Source: Neobacillus drentensis
Lineage (GTDB): Bacteria > Bacillota > Bacilli > Bacillales > Cytobacillaceae
Direction: 5' to 3'
NCBI RefSeq assembly: GCF_021560175.1
Contig: NZ_CP091110.1
Span: 6,059,001 to 6,123,000, forward strand
DNA length: 64,000 bases
Part shown: piece after piece, positions 9,101 to 15,307 of the stretch
Layout: every line of letters begins with the position of its first letter
How positions within the stretch are numbered: the first letter of the stretch is position 1
Translations under genes and position numbers: made by a program
Notes under the pieces: generated by a model
What the model was told of the DNA's origin: nothing
The model's database searches: none
The model's input: the letters and a program-made list of their open reading frames with translations, nothing else

Positions 9101-9384
9101 TAAATCCGAATATGCGGTGCACCCTTTTCTTTTAACAAATCATACATATATTTAAAATACTCAACATGCCCGCCTTGGTACGACGAAATCGCAATTCCTT
9201 GGACATCTTCCTGAATCGCGGCATTTACAACCTCTTCGACCGAGCGGTTGTGGCCAAGGTGGATGACCTCCGCCCCGCTCGCCTGCAGGATCCGTCTCAT
9301 TATATTAATGGAGGCATCATGACCGTCAAACAGGCTTGATGCCGTCACAAAGCGAATATGATGCCGTGGCTGATATTTCCCCAT
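6136..9384 (-). CDS. icmF: fused isobutyryl-CoA mutase (IcmF)
   Basis: IcmF interconverts isobutyryl-CoA and n-butyryl-CoA with adenosylcobalamin. The 1082-aa fusion has three parts. Residues 1 to about 140 are a B12-binding domain with the cobalt-ligand His22 in SLFDGHDASIN. Residues about 200-420 are a MeaB-type G-protein chaperone with P-loop GTGGAGKS (206-213) and the switch-like DLVIVETSGIGQGD. From about 540 to the end is the TIM-barrel mutase domain (TTSVSMTINGPAPIILAMF-like substrate region). AAGGGGGAG precedes the ATG. It ends an acyl-CoA degradation operon behind a TetR gene and two acyl-CoA dehydrogenases, which suggests entry of branched acyl-CoA from valine or iso-fatty acids into the butyryl-CoA route (inference). 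Confidence 0.95.
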   Translation of the reverse strand: MGKYQPRHHIRFVTASSLFDGHDASINIMRRILQASGAEVIHLGHNRSVEEVVNAAIQEDVQGIAISSYQGGHVEYFKYMYDLLKEKGAPHIRIYGGGGGVIIPREMDELHAYGIARLFSPEDGRTLGLQGMIDRMIEECDFSTVTSDVNEQLAKLPAGDVNAIAKLITIAELHVDKRNEAAAAAEQVLEQVKSLEKGIPVVGITGTGGAGKSSLTDELIRRFINEFPGKKVAILSVDPTKQKTGGALLGDRIRMNAIFSPNVYMRSLATRSSKNELSLAIKDAVTVTKAAGFDLVIVETSGIGQGDAEITEICDVSMYVMTSEFGAPSQLEKIDMLDFADLIVINKFERKGSEDAKRQVQKQYQRNHMLFEKDLDEMPVYGTIASQFNDQGTNALFAALVEVINEKAGTEWVTSFSKEAVVEKQNVIIPTDRRYYLREITETVRGYHRKAEAQANIARKLFQLEGAIEAVQDQPEVVAALEKVKQETEEQLTTESQKILASWEQTKSAYAGEKFVTRIRDKEIITVLKSKSLSGLDIPKVVLPKYKDYGEILRWVYRENVPGSFPYTAGVFPFKREGEDPKRQFAGEGTPDRTNRRFHYLSKDDAAKRLSTAFDSVTLYGEDPDYRPDIFGKVGESGVNVCTLDDMKKLYADFDLCHPSTSVSMTINGPAPIILAMFMNTAIDQQVQEKEAELGRTLTVEEFAKVRAYTLRTVRGTVQADILKEDQGQNTCIFSTEFALRMMGDIQQYFIDHQVRNYYSVSISGYHIAEAGANPISQLAFTLSNGFTYVEYYLSRGMKIDDFAPNLSFFFSNGLDPEYTVIGRVARRIWATVMRDKYGANERSQKLKYHVQTSGRSLHAQEIDFNDIRTTLQALMALHDNCNSLHTNAYDEAITTPTEESVRRAMAIQMIITKEHGLTKNENPLQGSFIVEELTDLVEEAVLQEFDRLNDRGGVLGSMETQYQRGKIQDESMYYEMKKHTGELPIIGVNTYVNPNPPSEEEVNNMELARATKEEKEWQIHHLQAFQEAHSSETAAALARLKAAAVNNGNIFAELMETVKVASLGQITRALYEVGGQYRRNM

Positions 9385-9411
9385 CGTGCTCCCCCTTTTG
9401 AAAAAATGGAC

Positions 9412-10068
9412 TTACCCTTTCTCCGGAACTGTAACTGCGCCTGAAACTCCGCCTTGAATACCTGATAATAAGACCTCTGTCTGCATCGCAATATATTCCT
9501 CGAGCGTAAACAGCTTTCTTAAGGCCCAGCGGCGGAATCCCCACATTTGTCCCTGTACAAAAATATTGTGAGCTACAAGTTCAATTTGTTTTTTCGATAA
9601 TCGCAGTTCCCCGTTCTCGACACAACGGGTCAACAGCTCCTCAAACATCGCGACCATTTCCATTTCTTTTTTCAGTACATATGGCAGGGCATCTTTGGAA
9701 AGTGACTTCACTTCCTGATACATGACCAGCACCTCCGCCTGCATTTCATCCATGACTTGGAAAAAGTCAGCAATTCCGTGCTTTAAGCTTTCCAATGTCC
9801 CTTTTTCCACTGCCAAATCCTGCTGAAGCCGTTCACTGACATGGTCATAGATGCTGTCACAGACCAGGTATAGGACGTCCTCTTTCGTGCGAATGTATTC
9901 ATACAATGTTCCGATGCTGAATCCAGCTGCTTTGGCGATTTCCCTGGTCGTTGTCCGGTGAAACCCCTTTTGTTTAAAAAGTGATACAGCCCCTTTGATC
10001 ATTTGGTCGCGCCTTTTTTGAACAAGACGCTCATCCTTGACAGAGGCTTGAACTTCTCTTTTTTTCAT
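9412..10068 (-). CDS. TetR/AcrR family transcriptional regulator
   Basis: A 218-aa one-component repressor. Its N-terminal helix-turn-helix spans residues 40-63 (TTREIAKAAGFSIGTLYEYI), and the helical C-terminal ligand-binding domain fits the FadR/TetR_C group. TetR proteins of this type in Bacillus usually bind acyl-CoA and control beta-oxidation genes. It lies between the acdA-like dehydrogenase and icmF in one minus-strand run, so it probably regulates its own operon. The ligand is not known. A candidate operator is the imperfect palindrome upstream of the thiolase (15114-15127). AAGGCGG sits 8 nt before the ATG. Confidence 0.85.
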   Translation of the reverse strand: MKKREVQASVKDERLVQKRRDQMIKGAVSLFKQKGFHRTTTREIAKAAGFSIGTLYEYIRTKEDVLYLVCDSIYDHVSERLQQDLAVEKGTLESLKHGIADFFQVMDEMQAEVLVMYQEVKSLSKDALPYVLKKEMEMVAMFEELLTRCVENGELRLSKKQIELVAHNIFVQGQMWGFRRWALRKLFTLEEYIAMQTEVLLSGIQGGVSGAVTVPEKG

Positions 10069-10097
10069 CCTAGGTACCGCCTTTTTCTAGCACCAAC

Positions 10098-10125
10098 GCC
10101 AAGGGGCCCCCGAGCCCCTGTTGGC
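10098..10125 (-). other. intercistronic GC-rich hairpin
   Basis: Minus-strand GCCAA(C)AGGGGC / GCCCCTTGGC between acdA and the TetR gene. There is no U-tract, so it is more likely an mRNA-stability or attenuating structure than a full terminator. Confidence 0.5.
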
Positions 10126-10133
10126 ATGGCTGT

Positions 10134-11273
10134 TTATTTTGTGATCATTCTCGAAATGACGAGTCGTTGAATTTCTTGTGTTCCTTCATAAATCTGAGTG
10201 ATTTTGGCATCGCGCATAAACCGTTCAACCGGATAATCTTTTGTATAGCCATACCCGCCAAAGACTTGAACCGCTTCCGTCGTTACCTTCATCGCCGTGT
10301 CGCCTGCAAACAGTTTGGACATCGCTGACTCTTTACCGTACGGTAAGCCATTGGACTCGAGCCATGCTGCTTGATAGGTTAGTAGTCTTGCCGCTTCAAT
10401 ATTGGTAGCCATATCCGCCAGTTTAAAGGAGATGCCTTGATTGGCGACAATCGGCTTGCCAAATTGGTGGCGTTCGCGTGCATAGTCGACGGCTGCATCG
10501 AGTGCGCCTTGGGCAATGCCGACTGCCTGAGCAGCGATGCCGTTGCGGCCGCCATCGAGCGTCATCATCGCAATTTTAAAGCCATCGCCTTCTTCACCAA
10601 GGCGGTTTTTAATTGGAACCTTGCAATCTTCAAAAATAATTTCGGTTGTTGGCGAGGAGCGAATACCGAGTTTCTTTTCCTTTTTACCAACCGAGAAGCC
10701 AGGAAAATCGCTTTCGATAATAAACGCTGTCGTTCCTTTTTGCTTACTGGTTGGGTCGGTTAAAGCAAAGACCACATAAATGTCGGCCTCACCGCCATTG
10801 GTAATAAAGATTTTTGACCCATTTAGGATATAGTGGTCTCCTTCTAATCGGGCAGTCGTTCTCATCCCGCCCGCATCCGAACCGCTGCCAGGCTCTGTTA
10901 ACCCGTAAGCGCCGATTTTGCTTCCTTCTGCCATCGGGCGCAGGTAGGTTTGTTTTTGCTCTTCACTGCCGAATTTGTAAATCGGCCAGCCGGCCAGCGA
11001 GGTGTGGGCAGACAAGAGGACGCCTGTTGACGCATCCACGCGGGAAAGCTCTTCAACTGCGATACAATAAGCAAGAAAGTCGCTGCCAATGCCGCCGTAC
11101 TCTTCCGGCCATGGAATTCCCGTTAACCCGAGTTCCGCCATTTTGTCAAAAATCTCACGGTCAAAGCGTTCTTCCTCATCACGCTCTGCCGCGGTCGGCG
11201 CGACCTCGTTGCGGGCAAAATCCCGAACCATTTTCCGAATCATTTCATGCTCTTCCGATAATTTAAATTGCAT
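10134..11273 (-). CDS. acdA: acyl-CoA dehydrogenase AcdA
   Basis: This FAD flavoenzyme oxidises acyl-CoA to trans-2-enoyl-CoA, the first step of beta-oxidation. The 379-aa protein closely follows B. subtilis AcdA (LSEEHEMIRKMVRDFA, EVAPTAAERDE, GIPWPEEYGGIGSD, GLTEPGSGSDAGG) and keeps the catalytic Glu in QIYEGTQEIQR. A longer frame begins at 11306, but the ATG at 11273 giving MQFKLSEEHEM has AGAGGAGG at 9 nt and matches the family. It follows a second, different acyl-CoA dehydrogenase and precedes the TetR gene. Substrate chain length cannot be read from sequence. Confidence 0.93.
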   Translation of the reverse strand: MQFKLSEEHEMIRKMVRDFARNEVAPTAAERDEEERFDREIFDKMAELGLTGIPWPEEYGGIGSDFLAYCIAVEELSRVDASTGVLLSAHTSLAGWPIYKFGSEEQKQTYLRPMAEGSKIGAYGLTEPGSGSDAGGMRTTARLEGDHYILNGSKIFITNGGEADIYVVFALTDPTSKQKGTTAFIIESDFPGFSVGKKEKKLGIRSSPTTEIIFEDCKVPIKNRLGEEGDGFKIAMMTLDGGRNGIAAQAVGIAQGALDAAVDYARERHQFGKPIVANQGISFKLADMATNIEAARLLTYQAAWLESNGLPYGKESAMSKLFAGDTAMKVTTEAVQVFGGYGYTKDYPVERFMRDAKITQIYEGTQEIQRLVISRMITK

Positions 11274-11314
11274 TTTGAGTGCCTCCTCTGCCCATTCGGG
11301 GCCCATTCTTTGGC

Positions 11315-11395
11315 TTTATTAAAAAAATTTTAGATATATTAAAAAAAGTGCGGACATACTAACAAATTTTTAGCTTTATTACCATTTGCACCTAA
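11315..11395. repeat. short AT-rich array, period about 20 nt
   Basis: Three to four imperfect units of the form GAYATAYTAAnAAATTTTTA with a period of 20-21 nt fill almost the whole gap between the two acyl-CoA dehydrogenase genes. Unit sequence differs from the other arrays in this window while the period is similar. Confidence 0.45.
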
Positions 11396-11396
11396 A

Positions 11397-12527
11397 TCAT
11401 AGATGCTTACTAATCACAATCCGCTGAATTTCGCTCGTGCCCTCATAAATCTCCGTCACCTTGGCATCACGGAAAAAGCGCTCAACCGGATAATCCTCTG
11501 TATAACCGTAGCCGCCAAATACCTGAATCGCTTCTGTTGTCACTTCCACTGCTGTCCTAGTGGTAAACAGCTTTGCCATCGACGCTTCCAACGTGCACTT
11601 CAACCCTTTACTCCGCAAATCAGCAGCCTGATAGACTAATAGTTTAGCCGCTTCGACACTTGTCGCCATATCGGCAAGCTTAAAAGCAATCCCCTGCTGA
11701 GCAGCAATTGGTTTGCCAAACTGATGGCGCGTCTTCGCGTAGGCTGTTGCCGCTTCATAGGCTGCTTCCGCAATCCCAAGGGCCTGAGTGGCGATGCCAA
11801 TTCGTCCGACGTCAAGGTTCGCCATTGCGATTCGAAAGCCTTCGCCTTCTTTGCCAAGCATGTTTGCCGTGGGGACATGCAAGTCCTCAAAGGTAAGCTG
11901 CACCGTTCTTGATCCGTGCAGCCCCATCTTCTTCTCATCTTTGCCGACGATAAAACCAGGGGTATTTTTTTCAACAATAAAGGCCGCAATTCCTTTTGTT
12001 CCAAGAGCTGGGTCCGTCGTTGCAAACACTATATACACATCTGCCTCGCCGCCGTTAGTGATAAACACCTTGGAGCCGTTCAGTACGTAATGATCACCTT
12101 TTTTCACCGCCCGTGTTTTTAAACTGGCCGCATCTGAGCCAGAACTTGGTTCGGTTAAGCAAAAGGCCCCTAAATACTCGCCTGATGCCAGCTTTGGAAT
12201 AAATTTTTGCTTTTGTTCCTCCGTTCCAAAGTACAAAATTGGGTTCGTACAGACGGAGGTGTGGACAGACAGGATTACGCCAACTGTGGCGCTTACTTTT
12301 GACAGCTCATGAATCGCAATAATATAAGAGATAAAATCCATCTCCGCCCCGCCGTACTTAGCGGGAACGGGAATTCCCATCAGACCGAGCTCTCCCATTT
12401 TGCGAAGAATGCCGCGGGGAAATTCCCCCTTTTCCATTTTTTCAATAAAGGGTGTGATTTCCTTTTGAGCAAAATCACGAACCATTTTTCGCATCATTTC
12501 TTGCTCGTCTGTAAATGTCAGATTCAT
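11397..12527 (-). CDS. acyl-CoA dehydrogenase (second paralogue)
   Basis: A 376-aa FAD-dependent acyl-CoA dehydrogenase, paralogous to the neighbouring AcdA-like enzyme but clearly diverged. Family signatures are FCLTEPSSGSDAASLKTRA and VFGGYGYTEDYPVERFFRDA, with the catalytic Glu in EIYEGTSEIQRIV. It resembles short-chain or branched-chain enzymes such as MmgC, though chain length is not determinable here. Two start codons lie side by side (ATGATG at 12530); the second, MNLTFTDEQEM, has better spacing from GGGGAG and matches relatives. It belongs to the same minus-strand run as hydroxyacyl-CoA dehydrogenase and thiolase, though a repeat-filled gap precedes it. Confidence 0.9.
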   Translation of the reverse strand: MNLTFTDEQEMMRKMVRDFAQKEITPFIEKMEKGEFPRGILRKMGELGLMGIPVPAKYGGAEMDFISYIIAIHELSKVSATVGVILSVHTSVCTNPILYFGTEEQKQKFIPKLASGEYLGAFCLTEPSSGSDAASLKTRAVKKGDHYVLNGSKVFITNGGEADVYIVFATTDPALGTKGIAAFIVEKNTPGFIVGKDEKKMGLHGSRTVQLTFEDLHVPTANMLGKEGEGFRIAMANLDVGRIGIATQALGIAEAAYEAATAYAKTRHQFGKPIAAQQGIAFKLADMATSVEAAKLLVYQAADLRSKGLKCTLEASMAKLFTTRTAVEVTTEAIQVFGGYGYTEDYPVERFFRDAKVTEIYEGTSEIQRIVISKHL

Positions 12528-12627
12528 CATATGTCTCCCCTTCCTGAGGATGAATAGTTCAGATGCTGTGTGCCAGGGGAATCTTCGATTATGTAATGAC
12601 GGCGTAATCCACCTGGTTTAATTAATT

Positions 12628-12670
12628 GTCGAGCTTGAGCGCCTGTTCAAGGCGCCTCCGCTTTTCTATT
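12628..12670. repeat. GC-rich hairpin repeat, minimal form
   Basis: Reads GAGCTTGAGCGCCTGTTC then AAGGCGCCTCCGCTTTTC. It looks like the two ends of the longer repeat next to it fused together. The arms GGCGC/GCGCC can pair. Confidence 0.6.
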
Positions 12671-12790
12671 TGTCCAGCTCCAGCGCCTAGGGGCTCGGGG
12701 TCTTAAGCCATTCCATCAAGAAGGCTAAAGACCCCGAGCCGGCTCGTCTTAAGCCTGTCGCCCCTGTTCGAGGCGCTTCCGCTTTTCTAT
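12671..12790. repeat. GC-rich hairpin repeat, full form
   Basis: Starts with GTCCAGCTCCAGCGCCTAG and ends with AGGCGCTTCCGCTTTTCTA; between them CTCGGGGTCTT and AAGACCCCGAG-type arms allow a second internal hairpin. Other copies lie at 51715-51831 (inverted) and 58050-58117 (short form). It fills the gap between the hbd-like and acyl-CoA dehydrogenase genes of one operon. Confidence 0.8.
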
Positions 12791-12791
12791 T

Positions 12792-13643
12792 TTATTCATA
12801 ACTGTAAAAACCGCGCCCTGATTTCTTACCGAGCCAGCCGGCTTTCACATATTTACGCAAAAGCGGGCACGGACGATACTTATCATCGCCAAAACCTTCG
12901 TGGAGTGTTTCCATAATGTATAAGCATGTATCTAACCCGATAAAATCAGCCAGCGTTAGCGGTCCCATTGGATGATTCATGCCAAGCTTCATCACTTCAT
13001 CGATGGCTTCTTTGGTGGCAACGCCTTCGTAAAGCGTGTAAATGGCTTCATTGATCATCGGCATGAGGATGCGGTTCGAGACAAAGCCAGGAAAGTCATT
13101 TACCTCAACGGGTACTTTGCCCAACGTTTTGGTCATATCTTCAATCACTTGATAGACTTCATCGGCTGTTGCAAGCCCGCGGATTATTTCGACGAGTTTC
13201 ATAACGGGAACGGGATTCATAAAATGCATGCCGATTACCTTTTCTGGACGGCTGGTGGCAGCGGCAATTTCTGTGATAGGCAATGATGAGGTGTTACTAG
13301 CTAGGATGGTATGTGCTGGAGCGATTTTGTCTAGCTGTGAAAAGATATTTGTCTTGATTTCCATATTTTCAACTGCTGCTTCAATGACCAGGTCAACGCT
13401 GCTGGCATCGTTGAGATCGGTTGAAGGGGCTAGTCTGGCGAGTATTTCCTGCTTTTGTTCCTCTGTGATTCGGCCTTTATCGACGTTGCGGGTGAGGTTT
13501 TTCTGGATGATTCCTAAACCCCGCTCCACGAATTCAGGTTTTAAGTCATTCAATACCACTTCGTAGCCAGCTTGGGCACAAACCTGAGCAATTCCGGAAC
13601 CCATTTGACCCGCACCAATCACCATAACCTTTGAAACGTTCAT
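12792..13643 (-). CDS. 3-hydroxybutyryl-CoA dehydrogenase
   Basis: This enzyme oxidises (S)-3-hydroxyacyl-CoA to 3-oxoacyl-CoA with NAD(P), a step of beta-oxidation. The 283-aa protein is the stand-alone Hbd/MmgB type. The N-terminal Rossmann fold has GAGQMGSGIAQ (residues 10-20). The catalytic His is in VIGMHFMNPVPVMKLVEI, followed by FPGFVSNRILMPMINEAI. The C-terminal domain carries NHPMGPLTLADFIGLD. Length fits the family. It lies downstream of the thiolase and upstream of two acyl-CoA dehydrogenases in the same orientation. Confidence 0.94.
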   Translation of the reverse strand: MNVSKVMVIGAGQMGSGIAQVCAQAGYEVVLNDLKPEFVERGLGIIQKNLTRNVDKGRITEEQKQEILARLAPSTDLNDASSVDLVIEAAVENMEIKTNIFSQLDKIAPAHTILASNTSSLPITEIAAATSRPEKVIGMHFMNPVPVMKLVEIIRGLATADEVYQVIEDMTKTLGKVPVEVNDFPGFVSNRILMPMINEAIYTLYEGVATKEAIDEVMKLGMNHPMGPLTLADFIGLDTCLYIMETLHEGFGDDKYRPCPLLRKYVKAGWLGKKSGRGFYSYE

Positions 13644-13689
13644 TGTTTTCCCTCCGAGTTTCTTTTTTTAAAATAACGCTAGAAAAAAG

Positions 13690-13862
13690 GCGGCATTCGC
13701 CAATTATTTAAGCTTATCCGCCATTAAAAATCTGTTTTCCGCCAGTTATACTATTTTATCTGCCAGTAAATGAGCCTGGCGCCAGATATAGGGTGTTATC
13801 CGCCACTAAATGTACTAGTTGCGCCAGTTTTCCCACCCTATCTGCCAGTAACTCTTTTCCAA
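13690..13862. repeat. degenerate tandem array with GCCA core
   Basis: Seven imperfect units built on (C/T)nGCCAnTAAA recur every 20-24 nt between the thiolase and 3-hydroxybutyryl-CoA dehydrogenase genes. It fills nearly all the 227-nt gap. No transposase, TIR or open frame is associated. Confidence 0.6.
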
Positions 13863-13870
13863 CTTGTTTT

Positions 13871-15058
13871 TTACGCTTTTGGCACCTCAATCATCACCGC
13901 ATCGCCTTGGCCGCCGCCTGAGCAAATTGCAGCAATTCCGACACCGCCGCCGCGGCGCTTCAATTCATGCATCAAGGTAATAATAATCCGTGCCCCGCTT
14001 GCACCAATCGGATGACCAAGCGCCACCGCACCGCCATTGACATTGACCTTTTCCAGATCAAGCCCGGCAATTTTTGTGCTCGCTAATGCAACCGCTGCAA
14101 AGGCTTCATTTATCTCAAACAAATCAATCTCTTCCAAGCTGCGGCCAGTTTTTCTTAACAGCTCATTAATTACCAAGCCCGGAGTCTGCGGAAAATCTTT
14201 TGCTTCGACCGCAATCGCTGTATGGCCAAGAATGACGGCCTCTACCTGGCGTCCCTCTCGCTCAGCCCGCTCCTCACTCATCAACACAAGCGCCGCTGCA
14301 CCGTCATTCACGCCTGGCGCGTTTCCTGCCGTAATTGTGCCGGTTGAATTAAACACCGGGGCCAACTTGGACAAGCGCTCCAACGAAGTATCCTTGCGCG
14401 GCCCCTCATCAACCGAAACCAACACCGGATCCCCTTTGCGCTGAGGTACCTCAACCGATACGATCTCCTCCGCCAATTTACCGCTCTCGATAGCGGCGAT
14501 TGCCTTAACATGGCTTCGCAGCGCCCATTCGTCCTGAGCTTCACGTGAAAGATCCATTTCTGCTGCTGTACTATTTCCATAAGTGCCCATATGAACCCCG
14601 GTAAAGCTGCAGGTCAAGCCGTCATGGATCATTAAGTCCTTAACTGTTGAGTCACCCATGCGAAAGCCCCATCTTGCCTTTGGTAAAATATATGGCGCGT
14701 TGCTCATCGATTCCATTCCGCCTGCGACAATGACCTCTTCATCGCCTGCACGGATGATTTGGTCTGCCAGCGTCACGCTGCGCATTCCTGAAGCACAAAC
14801 CTTGTTAATTGTCTCCGTCTTAACTTTCCATGGCAATCCGGCGTGAATAGCTGCCTGCCGCGATGGAATTTGCCCCTGCCCGCCTTGTAACACCGTTCCA
14901 AGAATGACTTCCTCTACTTCTTCCGGCTTCACGCCTGAACGAACCAACGCTTCCTTCACGGCAATCCCGCCAAGCTGTGACGCCGTAAAGCTGCTTAAAT
15001 TTCCCCCTAATTTTCCAAAAGGTGTGCGAACACCGCTTAAAATCACCGTTCTCCCCAT
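13871..15058 (-). CDS. acetyl-CoA C-acetyltransferase (thiolase)
   Basis: Thiolase that cleaves 3-oxoacyl-CoA to acetyl-CoA and a shortened acyl-CoA, or condenses two acetyl-CoA. The 395-aa protein carries the acyl-accepting Cys88 in NKVCASGMRS, the catalytic His in GGAVALGHPIGASGARI (about residue 350) and the second Cys in AAICSGGGQGDA. It is closest in character to MmgA/AtoB-type thiolases. It is the first gene after the fadF terminator, so it probably opens a thiolase-hbd-acd-acdA-tetR-icmF transcript. A cre-like site and a palindrome lie upstream. Confidence 0.94.
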   Translation of the reverse strand: MGRTVILSGVRTPFGKLGGNLSSFTASQLGGIAVKEALVRSGVKPEEVEEVILGTVLQGGQGQIPSRQAAIHAGLPWKVKTETINKVCASGMRSVTLADQIIRAGDEEVIVAGGMESMSNAPYILPKARWGFRMGDSTVKDLMIHDGLTCSFTGVHMGTYGNSTAAEMDLSREAQDEWALRSHVKAIAAIESGKLAEEIVSVEVPQRKGDPVLVSVDEGPRKDTSLERLSKLAPVFNSTGTITAGNAPGVNDGAAALVLMSEERAEREGRQVEAVILGHTAIAVEAKDFPQTPGLVINELLRKTGRSLEEIDLFEINEAFAAVALASTKIAGLDLEKVNVNGGAVALGHPIGASGARIIITLMHELKRRGGGVGIAAICSGGGQGDAVMIEVPKA

Positions 15059-15113
15059 GCTAATCTCTCCCTTATTCCCATTTTTCAGCGGTTCTCCCCT
15101 TGCCTGTAGCGAC

Positions 15114-15127
15114 TGAACGCTCGCTCA
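15114..15127. promoter_or_regulatory. candidate TetR operator upstream of the thiolase
   Basis: Imperfect palindrome TGAACG-CT-CGCTCA (5 of 6 arm positions symmetric), 56 nt before the thiolase start. It may bind the TetR protein encoded in the same gene run; this is inference from symmetry and position only. Confidence 0.35.
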
Positions 15128-15192
15128 ATATGAAACAAAAAATATAACGCAAGCAAGGAACCAAAGATTCCGGCTCACGCTTTTTAAAATAA

Positions 15193-15206
15193 TGTAAGCG
15201 TTTAAC
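15193..15206. promoter_or_regulatory. cre-like CcpA site upstream of the thiolase
   Basis: TGTAAGCGTTTAAC on the plus strand matches 12 of 14 positions of the catabolite-response consensus TGWAARCGYTWNCW. Carbon catabolite repression of beta-oxidation genes would be expected. Confidence 0.55.
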
Positions 15207-15226
15207 TATATACCTCTATTTTACAT

Positions 15227-15301
15227 AAAAAAGAGCAAGAGTTGAAATATTTTACACAAAATTTTTAAAATTTTGATTTGTAAAAATCCAAACTCTTGCT
15301 C
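15227..15301 (-). terminator. fadF terminator
   Basis: Perfect 11-bp arms GAGCAAGAGTT and AACTCTTGCTC enclose an AT-rich loop, followed on the minus strand by TTTTTTATG just after the fadF stop. It separates fadF from the thiolase operon. Confidence 0.7.
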
Positions 15302-15307
15302 ATGGAT

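Noticed and set aside
13690..13862. CRISPR array
   Set aside because: Units of about 22 nt are degenerate, without constant repeats or distinct spacers, and no cas gene is near.
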